Shown here: positions 1 to 8,940 of the stretch, piece by piece
Layout of the letters: each line of letters begins with the position of its first letter
Position numbering within the stretch: the first letter of the stretch is position 1
NCBI GenBank assembly: GCA_002479145.1
Contig: DLLX01000017.1
Span: 2,992-66,991 of the forward strand
Direction: 5' to 3'
From: Prevotella sp. UBA7551
GTDB taxonomy: Bacteria; Bacteroidota; Bacteroidia; Bacteroidales; Bacteroidaceae
DNA: 64,000 nucleotides
The notes under the pieces: model-generated
The model's input: the letters and a program-made list of their open reading frames with translations, nothing else
Database searches by the model: none
Told to the model about the DNA's origin: nothing
Translations under genes and position numbers: made by a program

Positions 1-1
1 C

Positions 2-640
2 GTCTCGATGGGCAGCTATGCCGCCTCGGGCGGTTACTACATCAGTTGTCCGGCCAACTGGATAGTGGCCGAACCCACCACGCTGACCGGCTCAATCGGC
101 ATCTTTGGCATGTTCCCCGATGCGAGTGGGCTGCTCAAAGAGAAGCTCGGACTGAAGTTTGATGAGGTGAAAACCAACAAATACGCCCTTTTTGGCACCA
201 TGTCGCGCCCCTTCAGTGCCGACGAGATGGCGCATCTGGAGAGCTACATCGACCGGGGCTACAAGCTGTTCCGCCAGCGTGTGGCCGACGGGCGGAAGCT
301 CAAGGTGGACCAAGTGGAGCAGGTGGCACAGGGACATGTGTGGTTAGGTCAGGCTGCTATAAAGATAGGGCTTGTCGATGAGTTGGGAGGCGTGGACGCA
401 GCGCTGCGCAAAGCCGCCAAGTTGGCAAAGCTCTCCAAGTGGCACACCGCCACTTATCCGGAGCTTCCCGACTACCTTTCCCAGTTGCTTGGATTGCAGG
501 AGGCGGCACAGAGTGACTATCTGGATGAGCAACTCCGGCAGTCGCTGGGCATTTATTATGAGCCCTTTGCGATGATTAGGGACCTCAACGCCCAGAATCC
601 TGTGCAGGCTCGTCTGCCTTTTGAGCCGAACATTCATTAA
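2..640 (+). CDS. sppA: Signal peptide peptidase SppA (protease IV), C-terminal part
   Basis: The gene runs in from the left edge, so its start and N-terminal repeat are missing; about 212 residues are visible. SppA is an inner-membrane serine protease that degrades cleaved signal peptides. The first visible residues carry the S49-family catalytic serine motif (MGSYAASGGYY), followed by the typical TLTGSIGIFG segment and a later GHVWLGQAAIKIGLVDELGG stretch, which is the hallmark C-terminal region of the family. It is followed with almost no spacing by lpxK, and the two are likely co-transcribed. Identification is strong; nothing can be said about the signal anchor, which lies outside the window. 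Confidence 0.93.
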   Translation, partial: VSMGSYAASGGYYISCPANWIVAEPTTLTGSIGIFGMFPDASGLLKEKLGLKFDEVKTNKYALFGTMSRPFSADEMAHLESYIDRGYKLFRQRVADGRKLKVDQVEQVAQGHVWLGQAAIKIGLVDELGGVDAALRKAAKLAKLSKWHTATYPELPDYLSQLLGLQEAAQSDYLDEQLRQSLGIYYEPFAMIRDLNAQNPVQARLPFEPNIH

Positions 641-662
641 CACCCAACCCCAGAAACACATT

Positions 663-1895
663 GTGGAAGGCGATTTCATCAAGATAAACCACTGGCTGCG
701 CCCCCTGAGCTGGCTCTATGGACTGGGCGTGTGCTTGCGCAACCAGCTCTTTGAACTGGGCATTCTCCGCTCACGGAGCTTCTCCGTGCCGGTCATCTCG
801 GTGGGCAACATCACTGTGGGCGGCTCGGGCAAGACCCCACATGTCGAGTATCTCATCCGATTGCTCCAGGACAAGGCTCAGGTGGCGGTGCTCAGCCGGG
901 GCTATAAGCGCAAGAGCCACGGCTATTTGTTGGCCGAGGACGACACCCCGATGCGCCTCATTGGGGACGAGCCGTACCAGATGAAACACAAATTTCCCAA
1001 TGTCTATGTCGCAGTGGACAAGGATCGCTGCGAAGGCATAGCCCGGCTGACCTCCGACGAGGCCACACGGGACACCGATGTCGTCCTTCTCGACGACGCA
1101 TACCAGCACCGCTATGTCAAACCGGGCATCAATATCCTGCTCGTTGACTACCATCGCCTCATCCTTTACGACGAGTTGCTGCCCGCGGGAAGACTCCGTG
1201 AGCCGAAGAGCGGGAAGAACCGAGCAGACATTGTCATCATTACCAAGTGTCCGCCTGATCTGAAACCCGTCGATTTCCGTGTGCTGACGAAGGCGATGAG
1301 TCTCTTCCCTTATCAGGAACTGTACTTCTCACGCCTCGTCTATGATGACCTCCGCCCCCTCTTTGGCGGTGTGAGGCGCAAGCTGGACAGCATCGCCGGC
1401 CATCATGTGCTGCTGCTGACGGGCATCGCCTCGCCCCGGCAGATGGAGCTGGACCTGTCTCCTCATCTCACAGGGCGGTCGCAGGACACCGCCATGCGCC
1501 TTTCGGAAGCCGACGGAATGTCCAGTCTCATCACGCCCCTGTCCTTTCCCGACCACCACGCATTCAAGCATAAGGACATCAGAAAAATCAACGAGGCGTT
1601 TGAAAACCTTCCAGAACCCAAGCTGGTCATTACTACGGAGAAGGACGCAGCGCGCCTGGAAGGGGTGGAAGGACTAAGCGATGCGCTGCGGAAGAGCCTC
1701 TATGTCCTTCCGTTGCGGATAGGCTTCATGCTCAATCAGGAAGAAAAATTCAATGAAAAGATAATCAGCTATGTACGAAAAAAAACAAGAAACGGCTTCC
1801 TGGCTCAAGGCAAGGATGCACACAAGTCCAAAAACCGCCATCATTCTGGGCACGGGTCTCGGACAATTAGCTTCAGAAATAACCGACAGCTATGA
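663..1895 (+). CDS. lpxK: Tetraacyldisaccharide 4'-kinase LpxK
   Basis: LpxK phosphorylates the lipid A disaccharide at the 4' position on the inner face of the inner membrane. The P-loop reads GGSGKT near residues 53-58, after a membrane-associated N-terminal helix (WLRPLSWLYG), and DDAYQHR, a conserved LpxK motif, follows further on. I prefer the GTG at 663 (protein begins VEGDFIKINHW), because the upstream TTG at 621 overlaps sppA and encodes unlike sequence; the TTG cannot be excluded. The last roughly 40 codons, after ISYVRKK, overlap the start of punA in another frame (1771-1895) and look basic and unstructured, so the tail may be an accidental extension. Confidence 0.92.
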   Translation: MEGDFIKINHWLRPLSWLYGLGVCLRNQLFELGILRSRSFSVPVISVGNITVGGSGKTPHVEYLIRLLQDKAQVAVLSRGYKRKSHGYLLAEDDTPMRLIGDEPYQMKHKFPNVYVAVDKDRCEGIARLTSDEATRDTDVVLLDDAYQHRYVKPGINILLVDYHRLILYDELLPAGRLREPKSGKNRADIVIITKCPPDLKPVDFRVLTKAMSLFPYQELYFSRLVYDDLRPLFGGVRRKLDSIAGHHVLLLTGIASPRQMELDLSPHLTGRSQDTAMRLSEADGMSSLITPLSFPDHHAFKHKDIRKINEAFENLPEPKLVITTEKDAARLEGVEGLSDALRKSLYVLPLRIGFMLNQEEKFNEKIISYVRKKTRNGFLAQGKDAHKSKNRHHSGHGSRTISFRNNRQL

Positions 1896-2580
1896 GTTCT
1901 CTTACAAGGATATTCCCCATTTCCCCGTCTCAACGGTCGAGGGCCATGCGGGAAAGCTGATTTTCGGCAAGCTCGGTGACAAGGATATCATGGCCATGGA
2001 AGGCCGTTTCCACTTCTATGAGGGCTATTCCATGAAGGAGGTAACATTCCCCGTGCGTGTCATGCACGCCTTGGGCATTGACACACTGTTCGTCAGTAAT
2101 GCCTCGGGAGGAATGAACCCTGACTTCCATGTGGGCGACTTGATGGTCATTACCGACCACATCAACTTCTTTCCCGAGAATCCTTTGCGCGGCAAAAACG
2201 ACCCCGACGGTCCCCGTTTCCCCGATATGCACGAGCCTTACGACCGACAGCTCATCGAGATGGCCGACGCCATAGGCCGCGAGAAAGGCATCAAGCTCCA
2301 GCATGGAGTCTATGTCGGCGTGCAGGGTCCCACCTTTGAGACTCCTGCCGAGTACAGGATGTACCGCCACTTTGGCGGTGACGCAGTGGGAATGAGCACC
2401 GTTCCCGAGGTCATCGTGGCCCGCCACTGTGGCATCCGCGTCTTCGGAGTGAGTGTGATCACCGACTTGGGCGGCTTTGATGTGCCTGTCGAGGTGAGCC
2501 ACGAGGAGGTGCAGGTGGCTGCCAATGCCGCTCAGCCCCGCATGACGGAGTTGATGCGCGAGATGATCAATAGGGCATAG
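1771..2580 (+). CDS. punA: Purine nucleoside phosphorylase (trimeric type, inosine/guanosine)
   Basis: The enzyme splits purine nucleosides with phosphate to give the free base and (deoxy)ribose-1-phosphate in purine salvage. The 269 residues are the normal size for the trimeric PNP family. Visible family motifs are the phosphate-binding GTGLGQLA near residue 27, EGHAGKL, VSNASGGMN near residue 110 and the substrate-binding GGDAVGMSTVPE. The ATG at 1771 is right because the protein aligns with the family from its first residues (MYEKKQETASWLK). As a result it starts inside the lpxK reading frame and overlaps it by 125 nt. It belongs to the sppA-lpxK-punA-thiL block. Confidence 0.95.
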   Translation: MYEKKQETASWLKARMHTSPKTAIILGTGLGQLASEITDSYEFSYKDIPHFPVSTVEGHAGKLIFGKLGDKDIMAMEGRFHFYEGYSMKEVTFPVRVMHALGIDTLFVSNASGGMNPDFHVGDLMVITDHINFFPENPLRGKNDPDGPRFPDMHEPYDRQLIEMADAIGREKGIKLQHGVYVGVQGPTFETPAEYRMYRHFGGDAVGMSTVPEVIVARHCGIRVFGVSVITDLGGFDVPVEVSHEEVQVAANAAQPRMTELMREMINRA

Positions 2581-2621
2581 GACATCGGCAGCAGCCCAGT
2601 TGTCCATATTTAATAAGGAGA

Positions 2622-3731
2622 ATGGAAATCAATGAGATAGGGGAGTTTGGCCTCATAGACCGTTTGACGAAAGGACTCCCCGTGCACAACCCCTCGACGC
2701 TGATGGGGGCGGGTGACGACTGTGCCGTAATCGGTGGCGGAGAGCAGCTCACACTGCTCACCTCGCAGCTCTTCATGGAGGGCGTACAGTTTGACCTTAC
2801 CTACATAGACTTGGAGCATTTGGCCTACAAAGCGGTCATGGCGACAATCAGCAACGTCTTTGCGATGAACGGAACGCCGCGCCAACTCACCGTAAGCGTG
2901 GGGCTGGGTAAGCGCTTCAAGGTCGAGGATTTGGAACTTTTCTACAAAGGTCTGCGCACGGCGTGTGACAAATGGTCGGTCGATATCGTAGGAGGCGACA
3001 CCACATCGTCCTACACCGGACTGGCCATTGCGTTGACCTGTGTCGGCGAGGTGTCCAAAGAGGACATTGTGTACAGGAAAGGCGCAACGGAAACCGACCT
3101 CGTCTGCGTCACGGGAGACCTCGGTGCGGCCTACATGGGCTTGCAGATACTGGAGCGGGAGAAGACGGTTTATTATCAGCAAGTAGACGAATACAACAAG
3201 GAAATGCGCCAGGCGAGGGCCGACGGTGACCAGGCTAAGATGCAGGCTTTGCAGCGTCGTCGTGCGGCCATTGCCAGTTTCCAGCCCGACTTCGCAGGAA
3301 AAGAATACCTTATCGACCGGCAGTTGAAGCCGGAGGCTCGCGGCGACGTGCTGCGCCAGCTCCGTGAGGCGGGCATACGGCCCACTGCGATGATTGATAT
3401 TTCCGATGGGCTGGCTGCGGAGCTGCGACATCTCTGCGAACAGAGCCATTGTGGCTGCCGGATTTACGAGAAAAACATCCCCATCGACTACCAGACGGCT
3501 GCGGCTTGCGAGGAGTTTAACATGAATCTCACTACCGCGGCGTTGAGCGGAGGCGAGGATTATGAGTTGCTGTTCACCGTGCCTATTGGCGATCATGAGA
3601 AGCTTGAGGCCATGGAAGGCATCCGTCAGATAGGGTATATCACCAAGGAATCGCTGGGCCGTTACCTGATTATGCGGGATGCGCAAGAGTTTGAACTTCG
3701 GTCACAAGGGTGGGGCGAGAAGGCAAAATAG
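2622..3731 (+). CDS. thiL: Thiamine-monophosphate kinase ThiL
   Basis: ThiL phosphorylates thiamine monophosphate to thiamine pyrophosphate in the cytoplasm. The metal/ATP-binding motif GAGDDCAVI lies at residues 29-37, DLEHLAYKA and VGGDTT follow in order, and the conserved DISDGL motif is near residue 260. At 369 residues it is longer than the roughly 320-residue E. coli type. The excess is a charged, probably helical insert at about residues 183-228 (rich in Gln, Arg and Glu) between the QILE and YLIDRQLKPE segments. It follows punA by 41 nt and is probably the last gene of that transcript. No thiamine riboswitch was seen in front of it. Confidence 0.95.
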   Translation: MEINEIGEFGLIDRLTKGLPVHNPSTLMGAGDDCAVIGGGEQLTLLTSQLFMEGVQFDLTYIDLEHLAYKAVMATISNVFAMNGTPRQLTVSVGLGKRFKVEDLELFYKGLRTACDKWSVDIVGGDTTSSYTGLAIALTCVGEVSKEDIVYRKGATETDLVCVTGDLGAAYMGLQILEREKTVYYQQVDEYNKEMRQARADGDQAKMQALQRRRAAIASFQPDFAGKEYLIDRQLKPEARGDVLRQLREAGIRPTAMIDISDGLAAELRHLCEQSHCGCRIYEKNIPIDYQTAAACEEFNMNLTTAALSGGEDYELLFTVPIGDHEKLEAMEGIRQIGYITKESLGRYLIMRDAQEFELRSQGWGEKAK

Positions 3732-3788
3732 CCCTATTCTACCGCATTGTGGGCGGAATCCTGCTGCGATTACCCCTTCTTCATTATA

Positions 3789-3826
3789 CAATCAGCCCCT
3801 GCTGCCAGTGCAACAGGGGCTGATTG
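3789..3826. terminator. Hairpin between convergent thiL and nnr genes
   Basis: Perfect 13-bp inverted repeat (CAATCAGCCCCTG / CAGGGGCTGATTG) with a 12-nt loop, 57 nt past the thiL stop and 54 nt past the end of the convergent nnr gene. There is no clear T-run on either side, so it may act as a bidirectional terminator or as a 3'-end stabiliser. Confidence 0.6.
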
Positions 3827-3880
3827 GTATAGTCATGAATGCTCTTTCCTCAGCGGATTCAGCCTATACAGTAAAGCATT

Positions 3881-5398
3881 CTATTCTGATAACCTTATGA
3901 ATGCTTTTGGCAAATAGTTGACAATGTCGCTGGCTACGAGGCTTTCTTTGCCCAAGTCCTTTGCCGCAAGGTCGCCTGCGAGGCCATGAAGATACATCCC
4001 TACCATGGCAGCATCGGCGGTTGGGTAGCCCCGTGCGAGTAGTCCGAGGATGATTCCTGTAAGCACATCGCCGCTTCCAGCGGTCGCCATACCGCTGTTT
4101 CCAGTCGTGTTGAACGCCACATGGCCGTCAGGATAGCAGAGCGCGGAGTAGTGACCCTTTAATATAATGTACGCGGAGAGCGACTTGGCCATCTCCGAAC
4201 ATCGTTGCAAACGTTCGTAGTCGCTGCCTGGTGTCGAACCCAACAGGCGGTCGAACTCGCGTGGGTGTGGGGTAAGGATCATCCCCTTGGGCAGCTGTTG
4301 CGTCCATGTGCGGTGGCCAGAGAGAATGTTAAGCGCGTCGGCGTCGGCCAAGATAGGACACTGTGTGCGCCGTATTTGCGTGATCATGGCTATGGCTGTG
4401 GTCTCCTGCTGGCCCAGTCCGGGGCCTATGGCCATTGCGTCAAAGTCGGATGAATCAATGGCTTCCGAGAACATAGTACTGTCTTCGTCGATGTGGAGCA
4501 CTGCCTCGGGCACGGCAGTCTGCATAATGGCGTAGTTGAGTCTGGGAGTTGCCACTGTGATTTTCCCCACTCCGGCGCGCAAGCATGCCTTTGTGGCCAG
4601 TATGGCTGCGCCTGCCATGCCGTAGCTTCCAGCCACAAGCAGGGCGTGACCCATTGTCCCTTTATTGACAAAATCGCCCCGGTGGCGCAGCCGGGCGCGT
4701 ACGGCCGACTCCTCGGTCAGTGCGTAGCGTGCGTCGGTTTGGTCTATATACTGCTGGCAAAGGCGGATGTCCAGCACGCGCACCCGTCCGATGAACTGCT
4801 GGTTGTCGGCGAAGAAGAAGGACAGTTTCTTTTGATGCAGCGTCAGTGTCAGGTCGGCACGAATGATATTACTGCGCACGTTGAACGTGTTGTCCTCCGC
4901 CATCAACCCCGATGGAAGGTCGATGCTCACCACCGTTGCTGGGCTTTGGTTGATGTATTTCACCAGCGAGGCAAAGCCACCCGTTAGAGGCTTGTTAAGC
5001 CCCGAGCCAAAGAGGCCGTCAATGACAACCGTGTCCTTGGGCAACTCGGGCGGGTCAAACTGCGTGGTCACCTCTACTACCGTCTTCGGATGGTTGTCGT
5101 CGCGCAGCCGTTGGAGGTTGGTCGCACAGTCGGAGGAGAGATGATTGGAGATGTTGAAGAGATAAATTCTCACATGATAGCCGCGTTCCAGCAGCAGGCG
5201 CGCCACAGCCAACGCGTCTCCTCCGTTGTTTCCCGGTCCTGCAAAGACGACCATGGGCGTGCGGTCGGTCCATTCTTCGGTGATAGCCATGGTGAGTACC
5301 TTGGCAGAACGCTCCATTAAGTCAATCGAGCTGACTTGATTCTTTTCTATCGTGTATTTGTCCAACTCATGCAGTTGGGCGCTTGTGAAAATCTTCAT
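3881..5398 (-). CDS. nnr: Bifunctional NAD(P)HX epimerase / ADP-dependent NAD(P)HX dehydratase
   Basis: This fused enzyme repairs hydrated NADH and NADPH: the N-terminal YjeF_N domain epimerises the hydrate and the C-terminal ribokinase-like domain dehydrates it using ADP. The N-terminal half shows FAGPGNNGGDALAVARLL near residue 53 and a conserved VVIDGLFGSGLNKPL. The C-terminal half shows ILTPHPREFDRL and the anion-hole motif GMATAGSGDVLTGI at about 436-449. At 505 residues it is full length for the fused form. Start at ATG 5398 is supported by a TAATTTTG promoter box 8 nt upstream (5413 to 5406), which leaves almost no leader. It is divergent from hpt. Confidence 0.95.
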   Translation of the reverse strand: MKIFTSAQLHELDKYTIEKNQVSSIDLMERSAKVLTMAITEEWTDRTPMVVFAGPGNNGGDALAVARLLLERGYHVRIYLFNISNHLSSDCATNLQRLRDDNHPKTVVEVTTQFDPPELPKDTVVIDGLFGSGLNKPLTGGFASLVKYINQSPATVVSIDLPSGLMAEDNTFNVRSNIIRADLTLTLHQKKLSFFFADNQQFIGRVRVLDIRLCQQYIDQTDARYALTEESAVRARLRHRGDFVNKGTMGHALLVAGSYGMAGAAILATKACLRAGVGKITVATPRLNYAIMQTAVPEAVLHIDEDSTMFSEAIDSSDFDAMAIGPGLGQQETTAIAMITQIRRTQCPILADADALNILSGHRTWTQQLPKGMILTPHPREFDRLLGSTPGSDYERLQRCSEMAKSLSAYIILKGHYSALCYPDGHVAFNTTGNSGMATAGSGDVLTGIILGLLARGYPTADAAMVGMYLHGLAGDLAAKDLGKESLVASDIVNYLPKAFIRLSE

Positions 5399-5404
5399 GA
5401 CGAT

Positions 5405-5413
5405 GCAAAATTA
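5405..5413 (-). promoter_or_regulatory. -7 promoter box for nnr
   Basis: TAATTTTGC on the minus strand matches the Bacteroidetes -7 consensus TAnnTTTG. It is only about 8 nt before the nnr start codon, so the mRNA would be nearly leaderless. No convincing -33 TTG at the usual distance. Confidence 0.55.
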
Positions 5414-5437
5414 CGAAAAAAGGTTATATTAAAGCCG

Positions 5438-5467
5438 TTGGGTTTGCTTTATTTTTTGTAATTTTGC
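5438..5467 (+). promoter_or_regulatory. Bacteroidetes-type promoter for hpt
   Basis: TTG at 5438-5440, an 18-nt spacer and TAATTTTG at 5459-5466 fit the -33/-7 pattern of the Bacteroidetes primary sigma factor. Transcription would begin near 5473, about 17 nt before the hpt ATG. Confidence 0.7.
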
Positions 5468-5489
5468 GCAAAATAATCAACGCAATGTC

Positions 5490-6026
5490 ATGAGCAGAAT
5501 AAAAATAAAGGACAAGACCTTCGAAGTATCCATCCCCGAGGAGGAGATACAGCAGCGGGTTCGTGCCGTAGCCGACCGCATCAACCATGACTTACAGGGG
5601 CAAAACCCCATATTTTTAGCCGTACTCAACGGTTCGTTCGTCTTTGCCGCGGACTTGATGCGCTGTATCAATATACCGAGCGAGGTGACTTTTGTGCGCC
5701 TTCAGTCCTATGACGCAACGAAGTCCACGGGAGTTGTGAAAGAGGTTATGGGGCTTTCTGCCGACATCACGGGGCGCAATGTCGTCATAGTGGAGGATAT
5801 TGTCGACACAGGGCGCACGATGAAGTTTATGCTGGATGCACTGAAGAAGCACCAGCCGGCCAGTGTCCACATCTGTACACTGCTGCTCAAGCCAGGCAAA
5901 CTGGCCGTTCCCCTCGACGTGGAGTACGCCGCATTGCGCATACCCAACGACTTTATCGTAGGCTATGGGCTTGATTACGACCAGCAGGGACGCGGATTGC
6001 GCGACATTTACACTTTGGTAGAATAA
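5490..6026 (+). CDS. hpt: Hypoxanthine phosphoribosyltransferase
   Basis: The enzyme transfers phosphoribose from PRPP to hypoxanthine or guanine (purine salvage). The 178-residue length is usual. The PRPP-binding motif is clear at residues 99-111 (VIVEDIVDTGRT), with FLAVLNGSFVFAADL ahead of it and the base-contacting segment NDFIVGYGLDYDQQGRGLRD near the C-terminus. It is the first gene of an hpt-adk-obgE-pgeF block, a common Bacteroidales arrangement. It is separated from adk by a 139-nt spacer with a nested inverted repeat, so adk may also have its own control. Confidence 0.95.
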   Translation: MSRIKIKDKTFEVSIPEEEIQQRVRAVADRINHDLQGQNPIFLAVLNGSFVFAADLMRCINIPSEVTFVRLQSYDATKSTGVVKEVMGLSADITGRNVVIVEDIVDTGRTMKFMLDALKKHQPASVHICTLLLKPGKLAVPLDVEYAALRIPNDFIVGYGLDYDQQGRGLRDIYTLVE

Positions 6027-6053
6027 TCATTTTTTGCGGGCGCATAGGCGATT

Positions 6054-6110
6054 CCGACCTGCTGGTGCGGACGCATGCCCCCTCCATGCGATGAGTTCGC
6101 GAGAGGTCGG
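6054..6110. repeat. Nested inverted repeat between hpt and adk
   Basis: An outer CCGACCT/AGGTCGG pair (6054-6060 and 6104-6110) encloses an inner CGCATG/CATGCG hairpin (6072-6077 and 6085-6090) with a 7-nt loop. The spacer has no terminator-type T-run after it. It could be a structured adk leader or a degenerate intergenic repeat; the sequence alone does not decide. Confidence 0.4.
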
Positions 6111-6165
6111 CACGCTTGCGCAGGTATACGTGTGTGCTTAGGCGGTCGCCCTCTTTATTAGAAAT

Positions 6166-6738
6166 ATGAAGAATATCGTTATTTTTGGTGCACCTGGTGC
6201 TGGTAAAGGTACGCAGAGTGACAAGCTGATTGAGAAGTATGGACTGGGACACATCTCCACCGGCGATGTGTTGCGCAGTGAAATTAAGAAAGGAACCGAC
6301 CTGGGCAAGACCGCAAAGGGCTACATTGACCAGGGACAACTGATTCCAGACGAACTGATGATCGACATTCTCGCCAGCGTCTATGACAGCTTTGGCCCTG
6401 ACCATAAGGGAGTAATCTTCGATGGTTTCCCCCGTACCATCCCTCAAGCAGAGGCTTTGAAGAAGATGCTTGCCGACCGTGGCCACGAGGTAGCGGCCAT
6501 GATTGAGTTGTATGTACCCGAGGACGAGCTGATGAAGCGTCTGTTGCTTCGTGGCAAGCAGTCTGGACGCAGCGATGACAATGAGGAAACTATCAAGAAA
6601 CGCCTCAACGTTTATCACACACAGACGGCTCCCCTGATCGATTGGTATGAGAAGGAGGGCATCCATCGCCATGTGGAAGGTCTCGGCACGATAGACGAAA
6701 TCTTCGACCGTGTGTGTGCGGTCATTGACAATTTGTAA
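6166..6738 (+). CDS. adk: Adenylate kinase
   Basis: Adk interconverts ATP + AMP and 2 ADP in the cytoplasm. The P-loop GAPGAGKGT is at residues 8-16, the AMP-binding segment STGDVLR follows, and GFPRTIPQAEAL marks the NMP-binding/CORE region. At 190 residues it is the short form: the LID is a brief loop (GKQSGRSDDNEETIKKRL) without a zinc-binding insert. A long hairpin terminator lies 19 nt past the stop. Confidence 0.96.
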   Translation: MKNIVIFGAPGAGKGTQSDKLIEKYGLGHISTGDVLRSEIKKGTDLGKTAKGYIDQGQLIPDELMIDILASVYDSFGPDHKGVIFDGFPRTIPQAEALKKMLADRGHEVAAMIELYVPEDELMKRLLLRGKQSGRSDDNEETIKKRLNVYHTQTAPLIDWYEKEGIHRHVEGLGTIDEIFDRVCAVIDNL

Positions 6739-6756
6739 ATCCATTCATAGACCATA

Positions 6757-6803
6757 CAGGAGTATGGGATTGATGTCTTGTGCGCATTAATCCCATACTC
6801 CTG
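6757..6803 (+). terminator. Terminator-type hairpin after adk
   Basis: A 19-bp stem with a single G-T pair (arms 6757-6775 and 6785-6803), a 9-nt loop and GAGTTTTC just after. It would separate adk from obgE transcriptionally, at least partly. Confidence 0.75.
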
Positions 6804-6853
6804 AGTTTTCAACAGCCCCGTTTTCCCCATCTTTTTCTTTTAACCGATAAACA

Positions 6854-7999
6854 ATGGAATCAAATTTCGTCGATTACGTGAAAATACGTTGCCGATCTGG
6901 TAAGGGCGGCAAAGGCTCCATGCACTTGAAGCACGTCAAGTACAACCCCAATGGCGGACCCGATGGCGGCGACGGCGGGAAGGGTGGCAGCATCTATCTC
7001 CGTGGAAACCACAACTACTGGACCCTGCTCCACCTGCGCTTTCAGCGCCATGTCTATGCGGAGCATGGCGGAAACGGAGGCAAAGACAAGTGTCACGGCA
7101 CCGACGGAAAGGACGTGTACATTGATGTACCCTGCGGAACGGTGGTCTATAATGCCGAGACGGGAAAGTATGTCTGCGATGTCACCCACGACGGGCAGAC
7201 CGTGTTGCTCCTCAAGGGAGGCCGTGGCGGACTGGGCAACTTCCAGTTTCGCACTGCTACCAACCAGGCACCGCGCTATGCTCAGCCCGGAGAACCGGCG
7301 CAGGAGATGACCGTTATCATGGAGCTGAAGCTGCTTGCCGATGTTGGACTGGTGGGATTCCCCAACGCTGGGAAGTCGACGCTGCTGTCAGCCCTGTCGA
7401 GTGCGAAGCCGAAGATTGCCAACTACCCCTTTACTACGATGGAACCGTCGCTGGGTATCGTCAGCTATCGCGACCATCAGAGTTTCGTCATGGCCGACAT
7501 ACCGGGCATCATCGAGGGGGCAAGCGAGGGCAGAGGACTGGGCTTGCGCTTCCTGCGACACATCGAGCGCAACTCCTTGCTGCTCTTCATGGTGCCGGGT
7601 GACACCGACGATATCAAGCATGAGTATGAGATTCTCTTGAACGAGCTGAGCAATTTCAACCCGGAAATGCTCCAGAAACACCGTGTATTGGCCGTCACCA
7701 AGTGCGATCTCCTTGACCAAGAGCTGATGGAAATGCTGCGCGAGACGCTGCCGACCGACCTCCCTGTGGTCTTTATCTCCGCCGTGACGGGCTTCGGTAT
7801 CAACGAGTTGAAGGACACGCTATGGCGCGAGCTCAACGCCGAGAGCAACAAGTTGCAGGAAATCACCGCCGAGGATACGCTTGTCCATCGCGACATTGTA
7901 GCCTCTGACTACAAGGATGAGGAGTTCGACGCGGAGGAGGCGGAAGCTGCTGACGACGACGATATTGATATTTTGGACGATTTCGAGTATGTCGATTAA
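6854..7999 (+). CDS. obgE: GTPase ObgE/CgtA
   Basis: Obg is a ribosome-associated GTPase involved in 50S assembly and stress control. The N-terminal Obg fold is glycine-rich (residues about 1-155, with repeated GGxGG), followed by the G domain: Walker [10 protein letters not shown] at 168-176, DIPG near 213 and TKCD as the G4 motif. The C-terminus is strongly acidic (runs of Asp/Glu to the end), as in other Bacteroidetes Obg proteins. The stop overlaps the pgeF start by 11 nt, which suggests translational coupling. Confidence 0.96.
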   Translation: MESNFVDYVKIRCRSGKGGKGSMHLKHVKYNPNGGPDGGDGGKGGSIYLRGNHNYWTLLHLRFQRHVYAEHGGNGGKDKCHGTDGKDVYIDVPCGTVVYNAETGKYVCDVTHDGQTVLLLKGGRGGLGNFQFRTATNQAPRYAQPGEPAQEMTVIMELKLLADVGLVGFPNAGKSTLLSALSSAKPKIANYPFTTMEPSLGIVSYRDHQSFVMADIPGIIEGASEGRGLGLRFLRHIERNSLLLFMVPGDTDDIKHEYEILLNELSNFNPEMLQKHRVLAVTKCDLLDQELMEMLRETLPTDLPVVFISAVTGFGINELKDTLWRELNAESNKLQEITAEDTLVHRDIVASDYKDEEFDAEEAEAADDDDIDILDDFEYVD

Positions 8000-8795
8000 G
8001 CCATTTTACGAGGACGCAGACATCGTCTTGGCACGCTATGCGCTCGGCCGTGGGGTCATGGCGTTCAGCACGATGCGCCCAGGCGGCGTGAGCAAGGGAA
8101 GCTATGCTTCGATGAATATCAACCCCTACTGTGGCGATGCGGATGATCACATAGCCGAGAACCGCCGTCGGCTGGCGTTGAGGTTGGGCGTTGAGCCCGA
8201 CCACATCATCCTGCCTCACCAGGTTCATGGCACGGAGACGCGCATCGTCGATGCGGAATGGTGGAACCGTCCGGCCGAAGTTCGTGCAGAACAGCTTGAG
8301 GGTGTAGATGCCTTGACGACCAATTTGGCCGGCGTCTGTGTCGGTGTCTCTACTGCCGATTGTGTGCCTGTGCTCCTTTATGACCCTGTGTGCCATGTCG
8401 TGGCGGCCGTACACGCAGGCTGGCGGGGCACTCTACGCCGCATAGTCAGCCATACCCTGCAAACGATGGCGGAAAGATATGGGACGAGAGCTGCCGATTT
8501 GCATGCCGTCATCGGCCCTGCCATCTCGCTCCATGCCTTTGAGGTGGGTGATGAGGTGTGGCAAGCGTTTGCCGATGCAGGTTTCAACATGGATGAAATG
8601 GCCCGAATGGAGGACAAATGGCACCTTAACCTCCCGCTCTGCAACCGACTGCAACTGGAGCAACTCGGTGTCCCAGCCTATCAAATTGCCGATTCCAACA
8701 GCTGCACCTACACACAGAGCGACCAGTATTTCTCTGCCCGGAGGCTGGGCATCCATTCAGGCCGCATCTACTCGGGCATCATTCTGCAGCCCTGA
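7989..8795 (+). CDS. pgeF: Peptidoglycan editing factor PgeF (YfiH/laccase-domain family)
   Basis: PgeF-type proteins hydrolyse wrongly incorporated amino acids from peptidoglycan precursors; some relatives were named polyphenol oxidases or purine nucleoside phosphorylases. The zinc-ligand pattern is visible: HQVHGT, then [11 protein letters not shown] and [11 protein letters not shown]. The protein is 268 residues from the ATG at 7989; an in-frame ATG at 7917 lies within obgE and adds arginine-rich out-of-family sequence. The start lies 11 nt inside obgE. Confidence 0.9.
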   Translation: MSIKPFYEDADIVLARYALGRGVMAFSTMRPGGVSKGSYASMNINPYCGDADDHIAENRRRLALRLGVEPDHIILPHQVHGTETRIVDAEWWNRPAEVRAEQLEGVDALTTNLAGVCVGVSTADCVPVLLYDPVCHVVAAVHAGWRGTLRRIVSHTLQTMAERYGTRAADLHAVIGPAISLHAFEVGDEVWQAFADAGFNMDEMARMEDKWHLNLPLCNRLQLEQLGVPAYQIADSNSCTYTQSDQYFSARRLGIHSGRIYSGIILQP

Positions 8796-8897
8796 CGCAG
8801 TCTGCCGCTTCGGCAAAAAAGCGTCACGGCCTGTTTGGAGCCGGTAAGTAAATAGCCCCATGCCCACAGAATGCTGAGGCGGGCAAAGATTTTTTCG

Positions 8898-8905
8898 TAC
8901 CTTTG
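8898..8905 (+). promoter_or_regulatory. -7 promoter box for the thioesterase gene
   Basis: TACCTTTG fits TAnnTTTG and lies 36 nt before the ATG at 8941. Its last base is the first base of an in-frame GTG (8905), so that GTG cannot be the translation start. Confidence 0.65.
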
Positions 8906-8940
8906 TGGGCGCAAAATACATCGTCACAAGACCATATATC

